A DNA stretch of 50,890 bases, from contig CALFTK010000013.1 of the NCBI GenBank assembly GCA_937916465.1, forward strand, positions 1 to 50,890, in the 5' to 3' direction. The notes below the pieces were generated by a model that was not told the DNA's origin, made no database searches, and saw nothing but the letters and a program-made list of their open reading frames with translations. Shown here piece after piece: positions 17,202 to 26,405 of the stretch. The translations under genes were made by a program, and so were the position numbers. This DNA is from an uncultured Bacteroidales bacterium. GTDB lineage: Bacteria; Bacteroidota; Bacteroidia; Bacteroidales; Bacteroidaceae. Within the stretch, counting starts at the first letter, position 1; the number at the start of each line of letters is the position of its first letter.

Positions 17202-17444
17202 ATGGACAAAAACAGACTTGCATTTGGCAAGACAAACTTCATTTTGATTGGAGTTGGAATAGCAATTATCATTATCGGTCTATTGCTTATGACCGGTCCC
17301 AACTGTACCACCGAAGCTTTTGAACCTGACATTTTCAGTGTAAGACGCATTAAAGTAGCCCCAGTAGTTACTCTTTTGGGGTTCGTCTTTATTATTGCAG
17401 CTATTATGTTCAAATCTAAGGATAACACAAAAACAAAAGAATAG
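17202..17444 (+). CDS. DUF3098 small membrane protein
   Basis: An 80-residue protein with two hydrophobic spans (about residues 12-32 and 51-70) separated by a short loop carrying DIFSVRRIKVAP. A phenylalanine/glycine start (LAFGKTNF) matches DUF3098 (PF11297), known almost only from Bacteroidetes. The function is unknown. It lies 29 bases after ftsX and 5 bases before uppP, so it is in the same transcript and plausibly tied to division or lipid-carrier recycling; that link is inference. Confidence 0.85.
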   Translation: MDKNRLAFGKTNFILIGVGIAIIIIGLLLMTGPNCTTEAFEPDIFSVRRIKVAPVVTLLGFVFIIAAIMFKSKDNTKTKE

Positions 17445-17449
17445 CATTT

Positions 17450-18274
17450 ATGAATTGGATTGAATCATTAATATTGGGCTTACTGCAAGGTTTAACAGAA
17501 TACCTACCCATAAGCAGTAGCGGTCATTTAACTATTGCATCCAGCCTGTTTGGAATAGAGGGAGAACAGAATATGGCATTCACCATATTGGTACATGTTG
17601 CAACAGTTCTAAGTACATTGGTTATACTATGGAAAGAGATTGTATGGGTATTAAAAGACCTGTTTACAAAGCAAAAATGGAATAGCTACAGTTCACTTAA
17701 TCAGGGAAGCAAGTATGCAATTAACATTATTATCTCCATGATTCCTATTGGCATTGTAGGCGTTTTCTTCAAAGATGATATAGAAGCCATATTTGGAGCA
17801 GGTACCACTGTGGTAGGAATAATGTTACTCATAACATCGGCTCTGCTTATATTCTCCTATTATGCCAAACCAAGACAGAGAGAGGAGATTTCATTGGGAC
17901 ACGCTTTCATTATAGGTCTGGCTCAGGCTGTTGCCGTTCTTCCGGGTCTGTCACGTTCAGGCACAACCATTGCTACTGGTATCTTGCTGGGTAACAAGAA
18001 AGAGAATCTGGCACAGTTTTCATTCCTGATGGTTATTCCACCTATTTTGGGAGAAGCACTGCTTGATATAAAGGATGTCATTGAATCGGCTACCACCACC
18101 GGCGCAACAGGCGAAGCAACATCATTTGGAGTTTTGATGATAGGTTTCCTTGCTGCATTTTTGGCCGGATGCGCAGCTTGTAAATGGATGATATCTATAG
18201 TACGCAAAGGTAAACTTGTATATTTTGGCATTTATTGCGCAGTTGCAGGTATCCTTACATTGTTGTTCCTATAA
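17450..18274 (+). CDS. uppP: undecaprenyl-diphosphatase
   Basis: A 274-residue polytopic membrane enzyme that dephosphorylates undecaprenyl pyrophosphate, recycling the lipid carrier for peptidoglycan and surface polysaccharides; overproduction gives bacitracin resistance. The diagnostic motifs are present: GLTEYLPISSSGH near residues 15-27 with the catalytic Glu/Ser, and PGLSRSGTTIATG in the second half. It has about eight spans. It sits in the ftsX-DUF3098-uppP-truB-queA-folK run with gaps of 5-20 bases, indicating an operon. Confidence 0.96.
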   Translation: MNWIESLILGLLQGLTEYLPISSSGHLTIASSLFGIEGEQNMAFTILVHVATVLSTLVILWKEIVWVLKDLFTKQKWNSYSSLNQGSKYAINIIISMIPIGIVGVFFKDDIEAIFGAGTTVVGIMLLITSALLIFSYYAKPRQREEISLGHAFIIGLAQAVAVLPGLSRSGTTIATGILLGNKKENLAQFSFLMVIPPILGEALLDIKDVIESATTTGATGEATSFGVLMIGFLAAFLAGCAACKWMISIVRKGKLVYFGIYCAVAGILTLLFL

Positions 18275-18284
18275 AAACCAAGTA

Positions 18285-18989
18285 ATGGATTTTAAGCAAG
18301 GAGAGATACTTAGTTTTGACAAACCATACGGTTGGAGTTCCTTTGCAGTGGTAAACAAAGTGCGTTACCATCTGTGTAAAAAGTTGGGGGTAAAAAAACT
18401 GAAAGTAGGACATGCCGGTACTTTGGATCCACTGGCCACAGGTGTGTTGGTAATATGTACCGGCAAGGCAACCAAACGCATAGAGGAGTTTCAGTACAAC
18501 ACAAAAGAGTATGTAGCAACCATTCAGTTGGGAGCTACCACTCCATCGTTCGATTTGGAAAAGCCTATAGATGCCACCTACCCTACGGAACATATCACCA
18601 AAGAATTGGTAGAAGATGTTCTGAAACGGTTCATTGGAACTATAGAACAGATACCTCCACAGTTTTCTGCCTGCAAAATAGATGGTAAAAGGGCTTACGA
18701 AATGGCCCGAGTAGGCAAAGATGTGGAGCTGAAACCAAAAACTTTGGTCATTGATGAAATAGAACTTCTGGAGTGCAACCTGCCACAAATTACTATTCGT
18801 GTAGTATGCAGCAAAGGCACATACATACGCGCACTGGCACGCGATATTGGCATAGCACTTGAAAGCGGAGCCCACCTGACAGCATTAAGACGTACATACG
18901 TTGGCAACTTTAAAGTAGAGGATGCAATGCAGGTGGAGGATTTTGAAGAGTGGCTGTCAAAACAGACAATTGATACAGAAAATGAGTAA
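18285..18989 (+). CDS. truB: tRNA pseudouridine(55) synthase
   Basis: Makes pseudouridine 55 in the T-arm of tRNAs. The 234-residue protein has KPYGWSSF at the N terminus, the catalytic-aspartate motif GHAGTLDPLATGVL around residues 42-55, and RVVCSKGTYIRALARDIG near residue 180. The frame is open back to 18216, but that would overlap uppP by 59 bases; ATG 18285 (MDFKQGE) gives the standard N terminus. It is shorter than the E. coli enzyme because it lacks a long C-terminal PUA domain. Confidence 0.96.
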   Translation: MDFKQGEILSFDKPYGWSSFAVVNKVRYHLCKKLGVKKLKVGHAGTLDPLATGVLVICTGKATKRIEEFQYNTKEYVATIQLGATTPSFDLEKPIDATYPTEHITKELVEDVLKRFIGTIEQIPPQFSACKIDGKRAYEMARVGKDVELKPKTLVIDEIELLECNLPQITIRVVCSKGTYIRALARDIGIALESGAHLTALRRTYVGNFKVEDAMQVEDFEEWLSKQTIDTENE

Positions 18990-19007
18990 TAAACTAAATA
19001 AAACGAG

Positions 19008-20060
19008 ATGAAATTATCACAATTCAAATTTAAACTTACCGAGGAAAAGATTGCAAAGTTTCCTGCAGAAAATCGTGACGAATCAAAATTGATGGTTGTT
19101 CACAAACAGAGTGGCGAAATAGAGCACATACTGTTTAAGGATATCCTGAAATATTTCGATGAAAACGATGTATTTGTATTCAATGACACAAAGGTATTCC
19201 CCGCCAGAATGTATGGCAACAAGGAGAAGACCGGTGCTTGCATTGAGGTTTTCCTGTTAAGAGAATTGAGAGAAGAGAATCTGCTATGGGATGTACAGGT
19301 AGATCCTGCACGTAAAATCCGCATAGGCAACAAACTGTACTTTGGCGAAGACAATTCAATGGTTGCCGAAGTTATAGACAACACAACATCGCGCGGCAGA
19401 GTGCTTCGTTTCCTCTATGATGGTCCGCACGATGAATTCAAGCGCGCACTTTATGCACTGGGCGAAGCTCCTATACCAACCTATCTGAACAGAAAGGTCG
19501 ATGAAAACGATGAAGCCCGCTTCCAGACTCTGTTCGCAAAGAACGAAGGTGCTGTAACTGCACCGACAGCCGGACTACATTTTAGCCGCGAACTGTTAAA
19601 AAGAATGGAGATTAAAGGTATAGAACCTGCCTACATAACCATGCACTGCGGTTTAGGTAATTTCCGCGAAATAGATGTGGAAGATCTGACAAAACACAAG
19701 ATGGAATCGGAACAGATGTCTGTTACTGAAGAGGCAACAGAGATAGTAAACAAAGCCAAAATGGGAAAGAAACATATCTGCGCCGTAGGTACAACAGCAA
19801 TGCGTGCATTGGAAACCGTAGTAGGTACTGATGGACTTATAAAACCATTCGAAGGCTGGACCAACAAGTTCATATTCCCTCCATACAATTTCACTGTTGC
19901 CGACAGTATGATAAGTAATTTCCAACTGCCTGAATCGACACAGCTTATGATGACCTGTGCTTATGGGGGTTATGAACTTATTATGGACGCTTATAACATG
20001 GCATTGAAAAACGACTACCGTTTTGGTTGTTATGGCGATGCAATGCTTATTATAGATTAA
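19008..20060 (+). CDS. queA: S-adenosylmethionine:tRNA ribosyltransferase-isomerase
   Basis: Forms epoxyqueuosine in tRNA by transferring the ribosyl moiety of SAM to preQ1 at position 34. At 350 residues it has full family length. Recognisable segments are NDTKVFPARMYG, GAVTAPTAGLHFS, YITMHCGLGNF and VGTTAMRALE, followed by FIFPPYNF and MISNFQLPEST. It lies 18 bases after truB and 9 bases before folK, consistent with a common transcript. Confidence 0.96.
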   Translation: MKLSQFKFKLTEEKIAKFPAENRDESKLMVVHKQSGEIEHILFKDILKYFDENDVFVFNDTKVFPARMYGNKEKTGACIEVFLLRELREENLLWDVQVDPARKIRIGNKLYFGEDNSMVAEVIDNTTSRGRVLRFLYDGPHDEFKRALYALGEAPIPTYLNRKVDENDEARFQTLFAKNEGAVTAPTAGLHFSRELLKRMEIKGIEPAYITMHCGLGNFREIDVEDLTKHKMESEQMSVTEEATEIVNKAKMGKKHICAVGTTAMRALETVVGTDGLIKPFEGWTNKFIFPPYNFTVADSMISNFQLPESTQLMMTCAYGGYELIMDAYNMALKNDYRFGCYGDAMLIID

Positions 20061-20069
20061 AAACAGACT

Positions 20070-20534
20070 ATGGCTGCACTATACCTGTCATTGGGAGCCA
20101 ATCAAGGAGACCGAAAAAAGGCACTTGAAACAGCTGCGGAATATATTTCGGAGCGAATTGGCAGGATAGTTCAGGCATCGGCTGTTTACGAAACAGAGCC
20201 GTGGGGTTTTGATAGCAACAATCTGTTTTTGAATCAGGTTTTATGCGTAGATACTACGCTTAATGCAGAGGATATTCTTGATTTGACACAGCAGATTGAG
20301 ATACAGATGGGCAGAACAACCAAAAGCAGTAATGGCGTTTATAGCGATAGGGTTATAGACATAGATATTCTGCTTTATGGTGACATCTGTATTCAGACAG
20401 AGAGACTAACCATACCCCACAAGCTGATGCATAAAAGAAGGTTTGTCTTAGAACCATTGGCAGAAATTGCAGCCCATGTGGTACATCCTGCCATTGGCAA
20501 GACAATAAAAGAACTGTTGGAAAAGGCAGATTAA
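20070..20534 (+). CDS. folK: 2-amino-4-hydroxy-6-hydroxymethyldihydropteridine pyrophosphokinase
   Basis: Folate biosynthesis enzyme transferring pyrophosphate from ATP to 6-hydroxymethyl-dihydropterin. The 154 residues contain YLSLGANQGDR at the N terminus, YETEPWGF, and the metal-binding DRVIDIDILLYG motif (about residues 88-99), followed by IPHKLMHKRRFVLEPLAEI. Length and motif order are normal. It is the last recognisable member of the ftsX-folK run; a 40-residue ORF follows three bases later. Confidence 0.95.
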   Translation: MAALYLSLGANQGDRKKALETAAEYISERIGRIVQASAVYETEPWGFDSNNLFLNQVLCVDTTLNAEDILDLTQQIEIQMGRTTKSSNGVYSDRVIDIDILLYGDICIQTERLTIPHKLMHKRRFVLEPLAEIAAHVVHPAIGKTIKELLEKAD

Positions 20535-20537
20535 AAT

Positions 20538-20660
20538 ATGGCTGACAACTACTTAGAGAATCATTACGAAGAGTATCTCAAACGCAAAGCCGATTGGGAA
20601 AAGAGTAAAAAGTGCGGTTTTACAAAAGTAGAAAAGAAGAAAAAAAGCAGTACGGAATAG
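20538..20660 (+). CDS. small charged protein of unknown function (40 residues)
   Basis: Starts at the ATG three bases after the folK stop and ends 14 bases before the next gene. It encodes 40 residues: an acidic/aromatic start (MADNYLENHYEEYLKRK), then a strongly basic tail with KKKK. No signal peptide or membrane segment is present. The sandwiched position, the absence of other coding sense in the gap and a protein-like composition support a real gene. I recall similar short ORFs near folK in Bacteroidetes but cannot verify this. Confidence 0.55.
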   Translation: MADNYLENHYEEYLKRKADWEKSKKCGFTKVEKKKKSSTE

Positions 20661-20674
20661 TGTTTTATTAGAAT

Positions 20675-21697
20675 ATGGAAAAGAGAGTATTGGTAATAGG
20701 ACCAAATTATTTCAACTATCTGAAGGCTTCGGCAGAATCTTTCAAAAAGCATGGATACGCTGTCACTATAGATGCTTATGACACACCTATACATCCGTAC
20801 ACCGCTGTTATGAAACTTCGCTACAAGATATGCCGCAATAAAAAATTACTGAAGGCAAAACGTATATCTTGTTACAATAGACACATTGTTGAATTGTTCA
20901 ATAGAATCAAACCGGATATTGTATTTATAATGAATGGTGAGATTCTTACCGGCTGTACTCTGGACCACATGAGAAGAGATGCCAAAGTGGTGGTATGGTT
21001 ATATGACAATCTGGAAAAACTGACCGGTTCTGCATACCATTTAGATCATGTGGATTTATTGTGCAGCTTTGAACAGGATGACGTGGAGTATTTGAGCAAA
21101 ATGGGTAATAATGTTCGTTTTCTGCCTCAGGCATGCGACACATCAACATATTATCCTATTCAAAAAGAAAAGGATATCGATATATCATTTGTGGGCCATA
21201 TATTCTATTCACCGAAAAGAAGAGCTACCATTGATGCTGTGATAGAGCGTTTCCCCGACAAGAAAATTGTGGTTTACGGACTATATATGCCCTGGTATAA
21301 AGGATTCTGGAAATGGCTTACACGCAAGAATCGTAAAGTATATAAGAACCGCATGATTTCTGCCGACAAAGTAAATGAACTGTACAACAAATCGAAAGTG
21401 GTACTGAACATACATCAGGAATCGCAGAAACAGGGAGCAAACCCACGAACATTCGAAATAATAGGCAGCGGTGCTTATCAGATATGCGATTCCAACCCAT
21501 ATATAGAAGAACTGTTTACAGATGGTGAAATAGGAGTATATCACAACTACGAAGAGTTATTCAACCTGATAGAAGAAGGTCTTAATACAGATAAGAGCGT
21601 CACTATTGCCAAGGCACGCAAATACGTTCTTGAAAACCATTCTTTTGACCGCCGCATAGAAAAGGTATTAGAATGGATTGAAACAGAAACAAATTAG
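20675..21697 (+). CDS. CgeB-like glycosyltransferase
   Basis: A 340-residue GT-B protein of the CgeB/GT1-like group. The N-terminal domain begins VLVIGPNYFNY. The middle has VVVWLYDNLEKLTG and LLCSFEQDDVEYL. The C-terminal donor domain shows DISFVGHIFYSPKRRATID and RTFEIIGSGAYQI, followed by a glutamate-rich helix, the usual pattern for nucleotide-sugar binding. It may start the surface glycan block that follows, although an M49 peptidase lies between it and the flippase. The acceptor is unknown. Confidence 0.8.
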   Translation: MEKRVLVIGPNYFNYLKASAESFKKHGYAVTIDAYDTPIHPYTAVMKLRYKICRNKKLLKAKRISCYNRHIVELFNRIKPDIVFIMNGEILTGCTLDHMRRDAKVVVWLYDNLEKLTGSAYHLDHVDLLCSFEQDDVEYLSKMGNNVRFLPQACDTSTYYPIQKEKDIDISFVGHIFYSPKRRATIDAVIERFPDKKIVVYGLYMPWYKGFWKWLTRKNRKVYKNRMISADKVNELYNKSKVVLNIHQESQKQGANPRTFEIIGSGAYQICDSNPYIEELFTDGEIGVYHNYEELFNLIEEGLNTDKSVTIAKARKYVLENHSFDRRIEKVLEWIETETN

Positions 21698-21707
21698 AAT
21701 AAACAAT

Positions 21708-23702
21708 ATGAAAAAGGTATTTTACATTATGATGACAATGTCATTGGCAGCTGCAATGACCGGCTGCGGAGAGAAAGAGCAGAAATTCAACTATCTACTG
21801 GATGAATTTGCCGATTTAAAGATTATGCGTTACCAGATTCCCGGTTGGGACGAACTTAGCTTACAGCAGAAAGAGTACGCATATCACCTTGCAGAAGCCG
21901 CAAAATGGGGACGCGATATTATTTGGGATCAGAACAGCGAACATAATATTGAACTGCGTCACACCATAGAGAACATTCTTGAAAACTATGAAGGCGATAA
22001 GAGTAGCGATGAATATCAGAAGTTTCTGGTTTATGCAAAGCGTGTATTCTTTGCAAACGGCATACATCACCACTATGCAGAAGACAAGTTCTTCCCTGAA
22101 TGTTCACAAGACTACTTCAAGTCTTTGATGCAGGCTGTTGGCGATGCAGACAAGTGCGACTTGCTTATTCCCTATATATATAGCAAGGATAACTACAAAC
22201 AGAGACGTGCAAATGCCACCACAGGCGATATAGTAGTGGAATCGAGTGTAAACTACTACGATGGTGTAAACCGTGAAGAGGTGGAAGCATACTACGCTTC
22301 TATCTTTGATAAAGACAACGAAACACCTATATCATACGGTCTGAATACAAAGGTTGTAAAAGATGAAAACGGTAATGTTAAAGAGCTGGCTTGGTACAAA
22401 GGCGGTATTTATGGAAATGCCATTGCCAAAATATGCGAAGAGCTTGCAGCAGCAGCTAAAGTTGCCGAAAACGATATTCAGAAACGCGCTTTGAATCTAC
22501 TTATTAAATATTATGAGACCGGCGATTTGAAACTATGGGATGAATTCAACATAGAATGGGTAAAAGATACACTTGGAACTGTTGATTTCATCAATGGTTT
22601 TGTAGAAGATTACAACGATCCATTAGGCAGAAAAGGTGCTTGGGAAGGCTATGTGCATATTAAGGACCATGCAGCTTCTGTTCGTACAGAAGTTCTGAGT
22701 GCAAATGCACAGTGGTTTGAAGACAATTCACCTGTTGACCCACGTTTCAAGAAGAAAGAGTGTAAAGGTGTATCTGCAAAAGTTGTTAATGCCATCTGTC
22801 TGGCAGGCGACGCATACCCATCTACTGCAATAGGTATCAACCTTCCTAACGCAGACTGGATTCGCAAAATGTATGGTAGCAAATCTGTAACTATTGCAAA
22901 TATCACAAAGGCATACGATTTGGCTGCCGAAGAATCGCCAATGAACACTCTTGATGAATTTGCGTATGACGAAGCAGAAAAAGAGATGGCTCGTAAATGG
23001 GGATCATTCACAAGCGAAATTCACACCGACCTGCACGAATGTTTGGGACATGGTTCAGGACAGTTGCTGCCGGGTGTTTCTACTACAGCAATGGGCGAAT
23101 ACGCTTCTACTCTTGAAGAGGCACGCGCCGACCTGTTTGGTCTGTACTACACAGCCGACCCAAAAATGCAGGAACTGGGTATTATTCCGGATAAAGATGC
23201 ATATAAAGCAGAATATGCAAGCTATATTCGTAACGGTTTGATGGTTCAGTTTAACCGCATAGAACTGGGTAAACCTAACACCGAAGCCCACATGCAGAAC
23301 CGTAAACTTATAGCAGAATGGTGTTACGAAAAGGGTAAAAAAGATAACGTAATAGAAAAGAAGGTTCGCGATGGCAAAACCTACTTTGTAATTAACGATT
23401 ACGTTAAACTGCGTGGTTTGTTTGCAGAACTGCTTGCAGAAATTCAGCGCATCAAATCAGAAGGTGACTACGAAGCCGGTAAGAATTTGGTAGAAACCTA
23501 CGCTGTAAACATAGACCAAAATATACATAAAGAGGTTCTGGAACGTTACAAAGCTTTGAACCTGAAACCTTATGGTGGCTTTATCAATCCTGATATTGTG
23601 CCTGTTGTAGAAGATGGTAAAGTAGTAGATTATCAGGTGGTTTATAACGATGACTACCTGAAACAGATGCTCTACTACGGTAAAAAATACAGCACACTGT
23701 AA
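21708..23702 (+). CDS. M49 (dipeptidyl-peptidase III-like) zinc peptidase lipoprotein
   Basis: A 664-residue exported zinc peptidase. The N terminus is a lipoprotein signal (MKKVFYIMM...) with lipobox MTGC and the lipidated Cys near residue 20. The zinc motif HECLGH (HExxGH, characteristic of M49) is followed by GSGQLLPG, and the third ligand lies in LEEARADLFGLYY. Family members release dipeptides from peptide N termini. It should sit on the periplasmic or outer face. The earlier ATG at 21678 lies inside the preceding gene and would spoil the signal peptide. Relatives are sometimes mislabelled dihydrofolate reductase. Confidence 0.9.
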   Translation: MKKVFYIMMTMSLAAAMTGCGEKEQKFNYLLDEFADLKIMRYQIPGWDELSLQQKEYAYHLAEAAKWGRDIIWDQNSEHNIELRHTIENILENYEGDKSSDEYQKFLVYAKRVFFANGIHHHYAEDKFFPECSQDYFKSLMQAVGDADKCDLLIPYIYSKDNYKQRRANATTGDIVVESSVNYYDGVNREEVEAYYASIFDKDNETPISYGLNTKVVKDENGNVKELAWYKGGIYGNAIAKICEELAAAAKVAENDIQKRALNLLIKYYETGDLKLWDEFNIEWVKDTLGTVDFINGFVEDYNDPLGRKGAWEGYVHIKDHAASVRTEVLSANAQWFEDNSPVDPRFKKKECKGVSAKVVNAICLAGDAYPSTAIGINLPNADWIRKMYGSKSVTIANITKAYDLAAEESPMNTLDEFAYDEAEKEMARKWGSFTSEIHTDLHECLGHGSGQLLPGVSTTAMGEYASTLEEARADLFGLYYTADPKMQELGIIPDKDAYKAEYASYIRNGLMVQFNRIELGKPNTEAHMQNRKLIAEWCYEKGKKDNVIEKKVRDGKTYFVINDYVKLRGLFAELLAEIQRIKSEGDYEAGKNLVETYAVNIDQNIHKEVLERYKALNLKPYGGFINPDIVPVVEDGKVVDYQVVYNDDYLKQMLYYGKKYSTL

Positions 23703-23717
23703 TAGAAATACCAAAAG

Positions 23718-25274
23718 ATGTCACAGGTAAACCAAAAGCGCATAGCAGTAAATACAATCCTGCTTTATGGACGAATGTTTCTTGTCCTTTTAGTAGGATT
23801 GTACACTGTCAATGTCATTAGAGACGCATTAGGCGATAATGACATTGACATTTATGGGCTTATTGGCAGTATTGTGGCTATGTTTTCGTTCTTAAGCAAT
23901 TCCATGGCAGGCGCCAGTCAACGCTATTTTGCCTACGAACTTGGCCGGGATGACAGCACACGCCTTAAGAATGTATATAGCCTGATAACAACACTATTTA
24001 TAGTTATTACCATAGTATTGGTGGTACTGATAGAGATATTCGGATATCTGTGGCTTACAAATGTGGCAGAGATACCTGCAGATAGAATGGATGCAGCCAA
24101 ATGGGTGTTCCACTGTGCTGTAGTATCGTTTGCCATAACACTTATGGCAACGCCGCTCAGAGCAGTTATAATAGCCCACGAAAACATGAAGGTATTTGCC
24201 TACATGAGCATACTGGAGGTTTCGTTAAATCTGGCAGTAGCCATTGCTATATCGCATACAACTTATGACAGACTTGTCATGTATGCACTTCTTATGATTG
24301 CAGCACCATTTGCCACAACATTATTATATTATATCTATTGCAGAGGACACTATAAAGAGTGTAGATATAGTTATTATTGGAACAGAGAATTGGTAAAAGA
24401 GATAACCGAATATACCGGATGGAATATGTTCGGTTCTTTTGCCAGCGTATGCAGAAGCCAGGGACTAAACCTTATATTAAACGGCTATCCGGGCAGCGCA
24501 CTGCTTAACGCAGCCCGTTTCTATGCTTACAAAATATATAGCGCTTTAACACAGCTTATAGATAATTTCTACACTGCAACAAGACCACAGATTATAAAAT
24601 CCTATTCGGCAGGCGAAACACAGAGTATGCTAAAACTTATTAATCAAAGCAGTAAGTTTTCATTCTATCTGGCCTTTCTTATAGCCCTGCCATTACTGGT
24701 AGAAACCCCATATATATTGGAGTTTTGGTTAGAGGACGAACTTCCTGAAAAGACTGTGATATTTACCAGACTTCTGCTTGTAAATGCTCTGTTGGAACTG
24801 TTTACCTACCCTATTGCTACCGGAGTACAGGCAACAGGCAGGGTAAAATGGTATCAGATATTCGTAGGGGGTACGCTGCTACTTTTGTTGCCTGTAGCTA
24901 TCTGTATAAAAAGGTTCACATCACTACCGGCAGAATATGTATTCTACGCATCTATATGCATTACTGTTTTAGCGCATATAGGACGTCTGTGTTTTGCAAA
25001 GACTATCCTTCAGCTATCGGTAGCACAATATATTAAAGCAGTAATACTACCTATTCTTATGGTCACTGTAACATCGGCTGTCATACCTTGCATTATGGTT
25101 TCATATATGAACAGCTGTTTTGTAAGATTCATATCAGTTCTGGCTGTATGCGTACTGTGCACATCGGTTTCGGTATGGATATTGGGTATGACTGCGTCAG
25201 AACGAAGTACCATTATAGAGAGTGTAAAAGCATTTATAAACAGGAATAGAAACAGCAGAAATGATAATAATTGA
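23718..25274 (+). CDS. oligosaccharide flippase / polysaccharide export membrane protein
   Basis: A 518-residue polytopic protein with about 12-14 hydrophobic spans and an N-terminal segment (NTILLYGRMFLVLLVGLYTV, about residues 11-30) typical of Wzx/MATE-like polysaccharide transporters. It would flip lipid-linked oligosaccharide across the inner membrane. Its last 14 bases overlap the next gene, and the following three genes are on the same strand with tiny gaps or overlaps, so the flippase-FrhB-pyruvyl transferase-Stealth set is probably one operon. Confidence 0.85.
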   Translation: MSQVNQKRIAVNTILLYGRMFLVLLVGLYTVNVIRDALGDNDIDIYGLIGSIVAMFSFLSNSMAGASQRYFAYELGRDDSTRLKNVYSLITTLFIVITIVLVVLIEIFGYLWLTNVAEIPADRMDAAKWVFHCAVVSFAITLMATPLRAVIIAHENMKVFAYMSILEVSLNLAVAIAISHTTYDRLVMYALLMIAAPFATTLLYYIYCRGHYKECRYSYYWNRELVKEITEYTGWNMFGSFASVCRSQGLNLILNGYPGSALLNAARFYAYKIYSALTQLIDNFYTATRPQIIKSYSAGETQSMLKLINQSSKFSFYLAFLIALPLLVETPYILEFWLEDELPEKTVIFTRLLLVNALLELFTYPIATGVQATGRVKWYQIFVGGTLLLLLPVAICIKRFTSLPAEYVFYASICITVLAHIGRLCFAKTILQLSVAQYIKAVILPILMVTVTSAVIPCIMVSYMNSCFVRFISVLAVCVLCTSVSVWILGMTASERSTIIESVKAFINRNRNSRNDNN

Positions 25275-26403
25275 CAATAAAGAGAACTGCTGCGGCTGTA
25301 GCGCCTGCTACAGCGTATGTCCGCATTACTGCATCACAATGAGAGCAGACCATGAGGGTTTCCTATATCCTGTAACAGATACTGAACGCTGCACCCAATG
25401 CGGATTATGTGAAAAGGTCTGTCCTGTAATCAATCAGGAGAAAAGTAAAGAGGTTGCTGTTTATGCTGCCAAAAGTCCAGACTATGAAAGCAGGAAAAGA
25501 AGTACATCAGGAGGTATCTTTTCCCTGCTTGCAGAAGATGTATTGGACAAAAATGGTGTTGTTTATGGAGCTATGTTCAATAATAGATGGGAAGTGATAC
25601 ATGGCCATATAGACAGAAAGGATGATTTGTATTGTCTTAGAGGCAGCAAGTATGTTCAGAGCAATATTGGAGATTGTTTTAGAGAGATAAAGGAACTGCT
25701 TGAAAAAGGCAAGCATGTTCTGTTTTCCGGAACCCCATGCCAGACATCAGGATTAAAACTGTATCTGAAAAGGAGTTATGATAATCTGTTATTGGTAGAT
25801 GTTGTATGCCATGGTGTACCAAGTCCAAAAGTATGGAAAGATTACCTTCTATCTTTGAACAAAAGAGACGATGAAATATTGAACATAAGTTTTAGAGAAA
25901 AAGTAAACGGTTGGGCAGATGCACTTTTTACAATAAATGACATAAACGGCAACAGTATTATAAGCGAACCATTCAGAGAAAATATATACATGCAGGGATT
26001 TATGGAGAACATATTCCTAAGACCTTCATGTTATAAATGCCCTGCCAGAAACGGTAGAAGCAGAAGCGACATAACGCTGGGTGATTATTGGGGAGTAGAG
26101 AAACAACACCCCAACATGGCCGATAAAGATGGAGTAAGCCTGGTTATTGTCAACACCGAAAAAGGTGCGCGGATATTTGGCAATATTGAAATAGAAAAAG
26201 AGTTAAGCAGTCTGAAACAGGCCACTGATAACAGAAATCTGTGCATACTGTACGATGCCAAAAGAACAACAGACAGAGATTATTTCTGGAAACAGTATAA
26301 ACAGATAGGTATTGATGCTATTGACAAGTGTTTGAAACACAAGAAAAGACCCAATCTGCGTAGATTCTGCAACAAGATGTTGGACAAACTAAAGAATAGA
26401 TAA
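25261..26403 (+). CDS. FrhB-type iron-sulfur protein (coenzyme F420 hydrogenase beta-subunit family)
   Basis: A 380-residue protein. The N terminus is a 2x[4Fe-4S] ferredoxin domain (CCGCSACYSVCP and CTQCGLCEKVCP, residues ~10-60). The FrhB N- and C-terminal domains follow, with FSGTPCQTSGLKLYL, DVVCHGVPSPKVWKDY, CYKCPARNGRSRSDITLGDYWGVE. In polysaccharide loci this protein commonly sits beside pyruvyl transferases and is thought to be a redox partner or sugar-modifying enzyme; the reaction is not established. It overlaps the flippase gene by 14 bases and is 2 bases before the pyruvyl transferase gene. Confidence 0.88.
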   Translation: MIIIDNKENCCGCSACYSVCPHYCITMRADHEGFLYPVTDTERCTQCGLCEKVCPVINQEKSKEVAVYAAKSPDYESRKRSTSGGIFSLLAEDVLDKNGVVYGAMFNNRWEVIHGHIDRKDDLYCLRGSKYVQSNIGDCFREIKELLEKGKHVLFSGTPCQTSGLKLYLKRSYDNLLLVDVVCHGVPSPKVWKDYLLSLNKRDDEILNISFREKVNGWADALFTINDINGNSIISEPFRENIYMQGFMENIFLRPSCYKCPARNGRSRSDITLGDYWGVEKQHPNMADKDGVSLVIVNTEKGARIFGNIEIEKELSSLKQATDNRNLCILYDAKRTTDRDYFWKQYKQIGIDAIDKCLKHKKRPNLRRFCNKMLDKLKNR

Positions 26404-26405
26404 CT

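Noticed and set aside
18255..18875. 206-residue minus-strand frame opposite truB
   Set aside because: TruB motifs on the plus strand are unambiguous; the opposite frame is rich in Cys, Phe and Tyr as expected from reverse reading.
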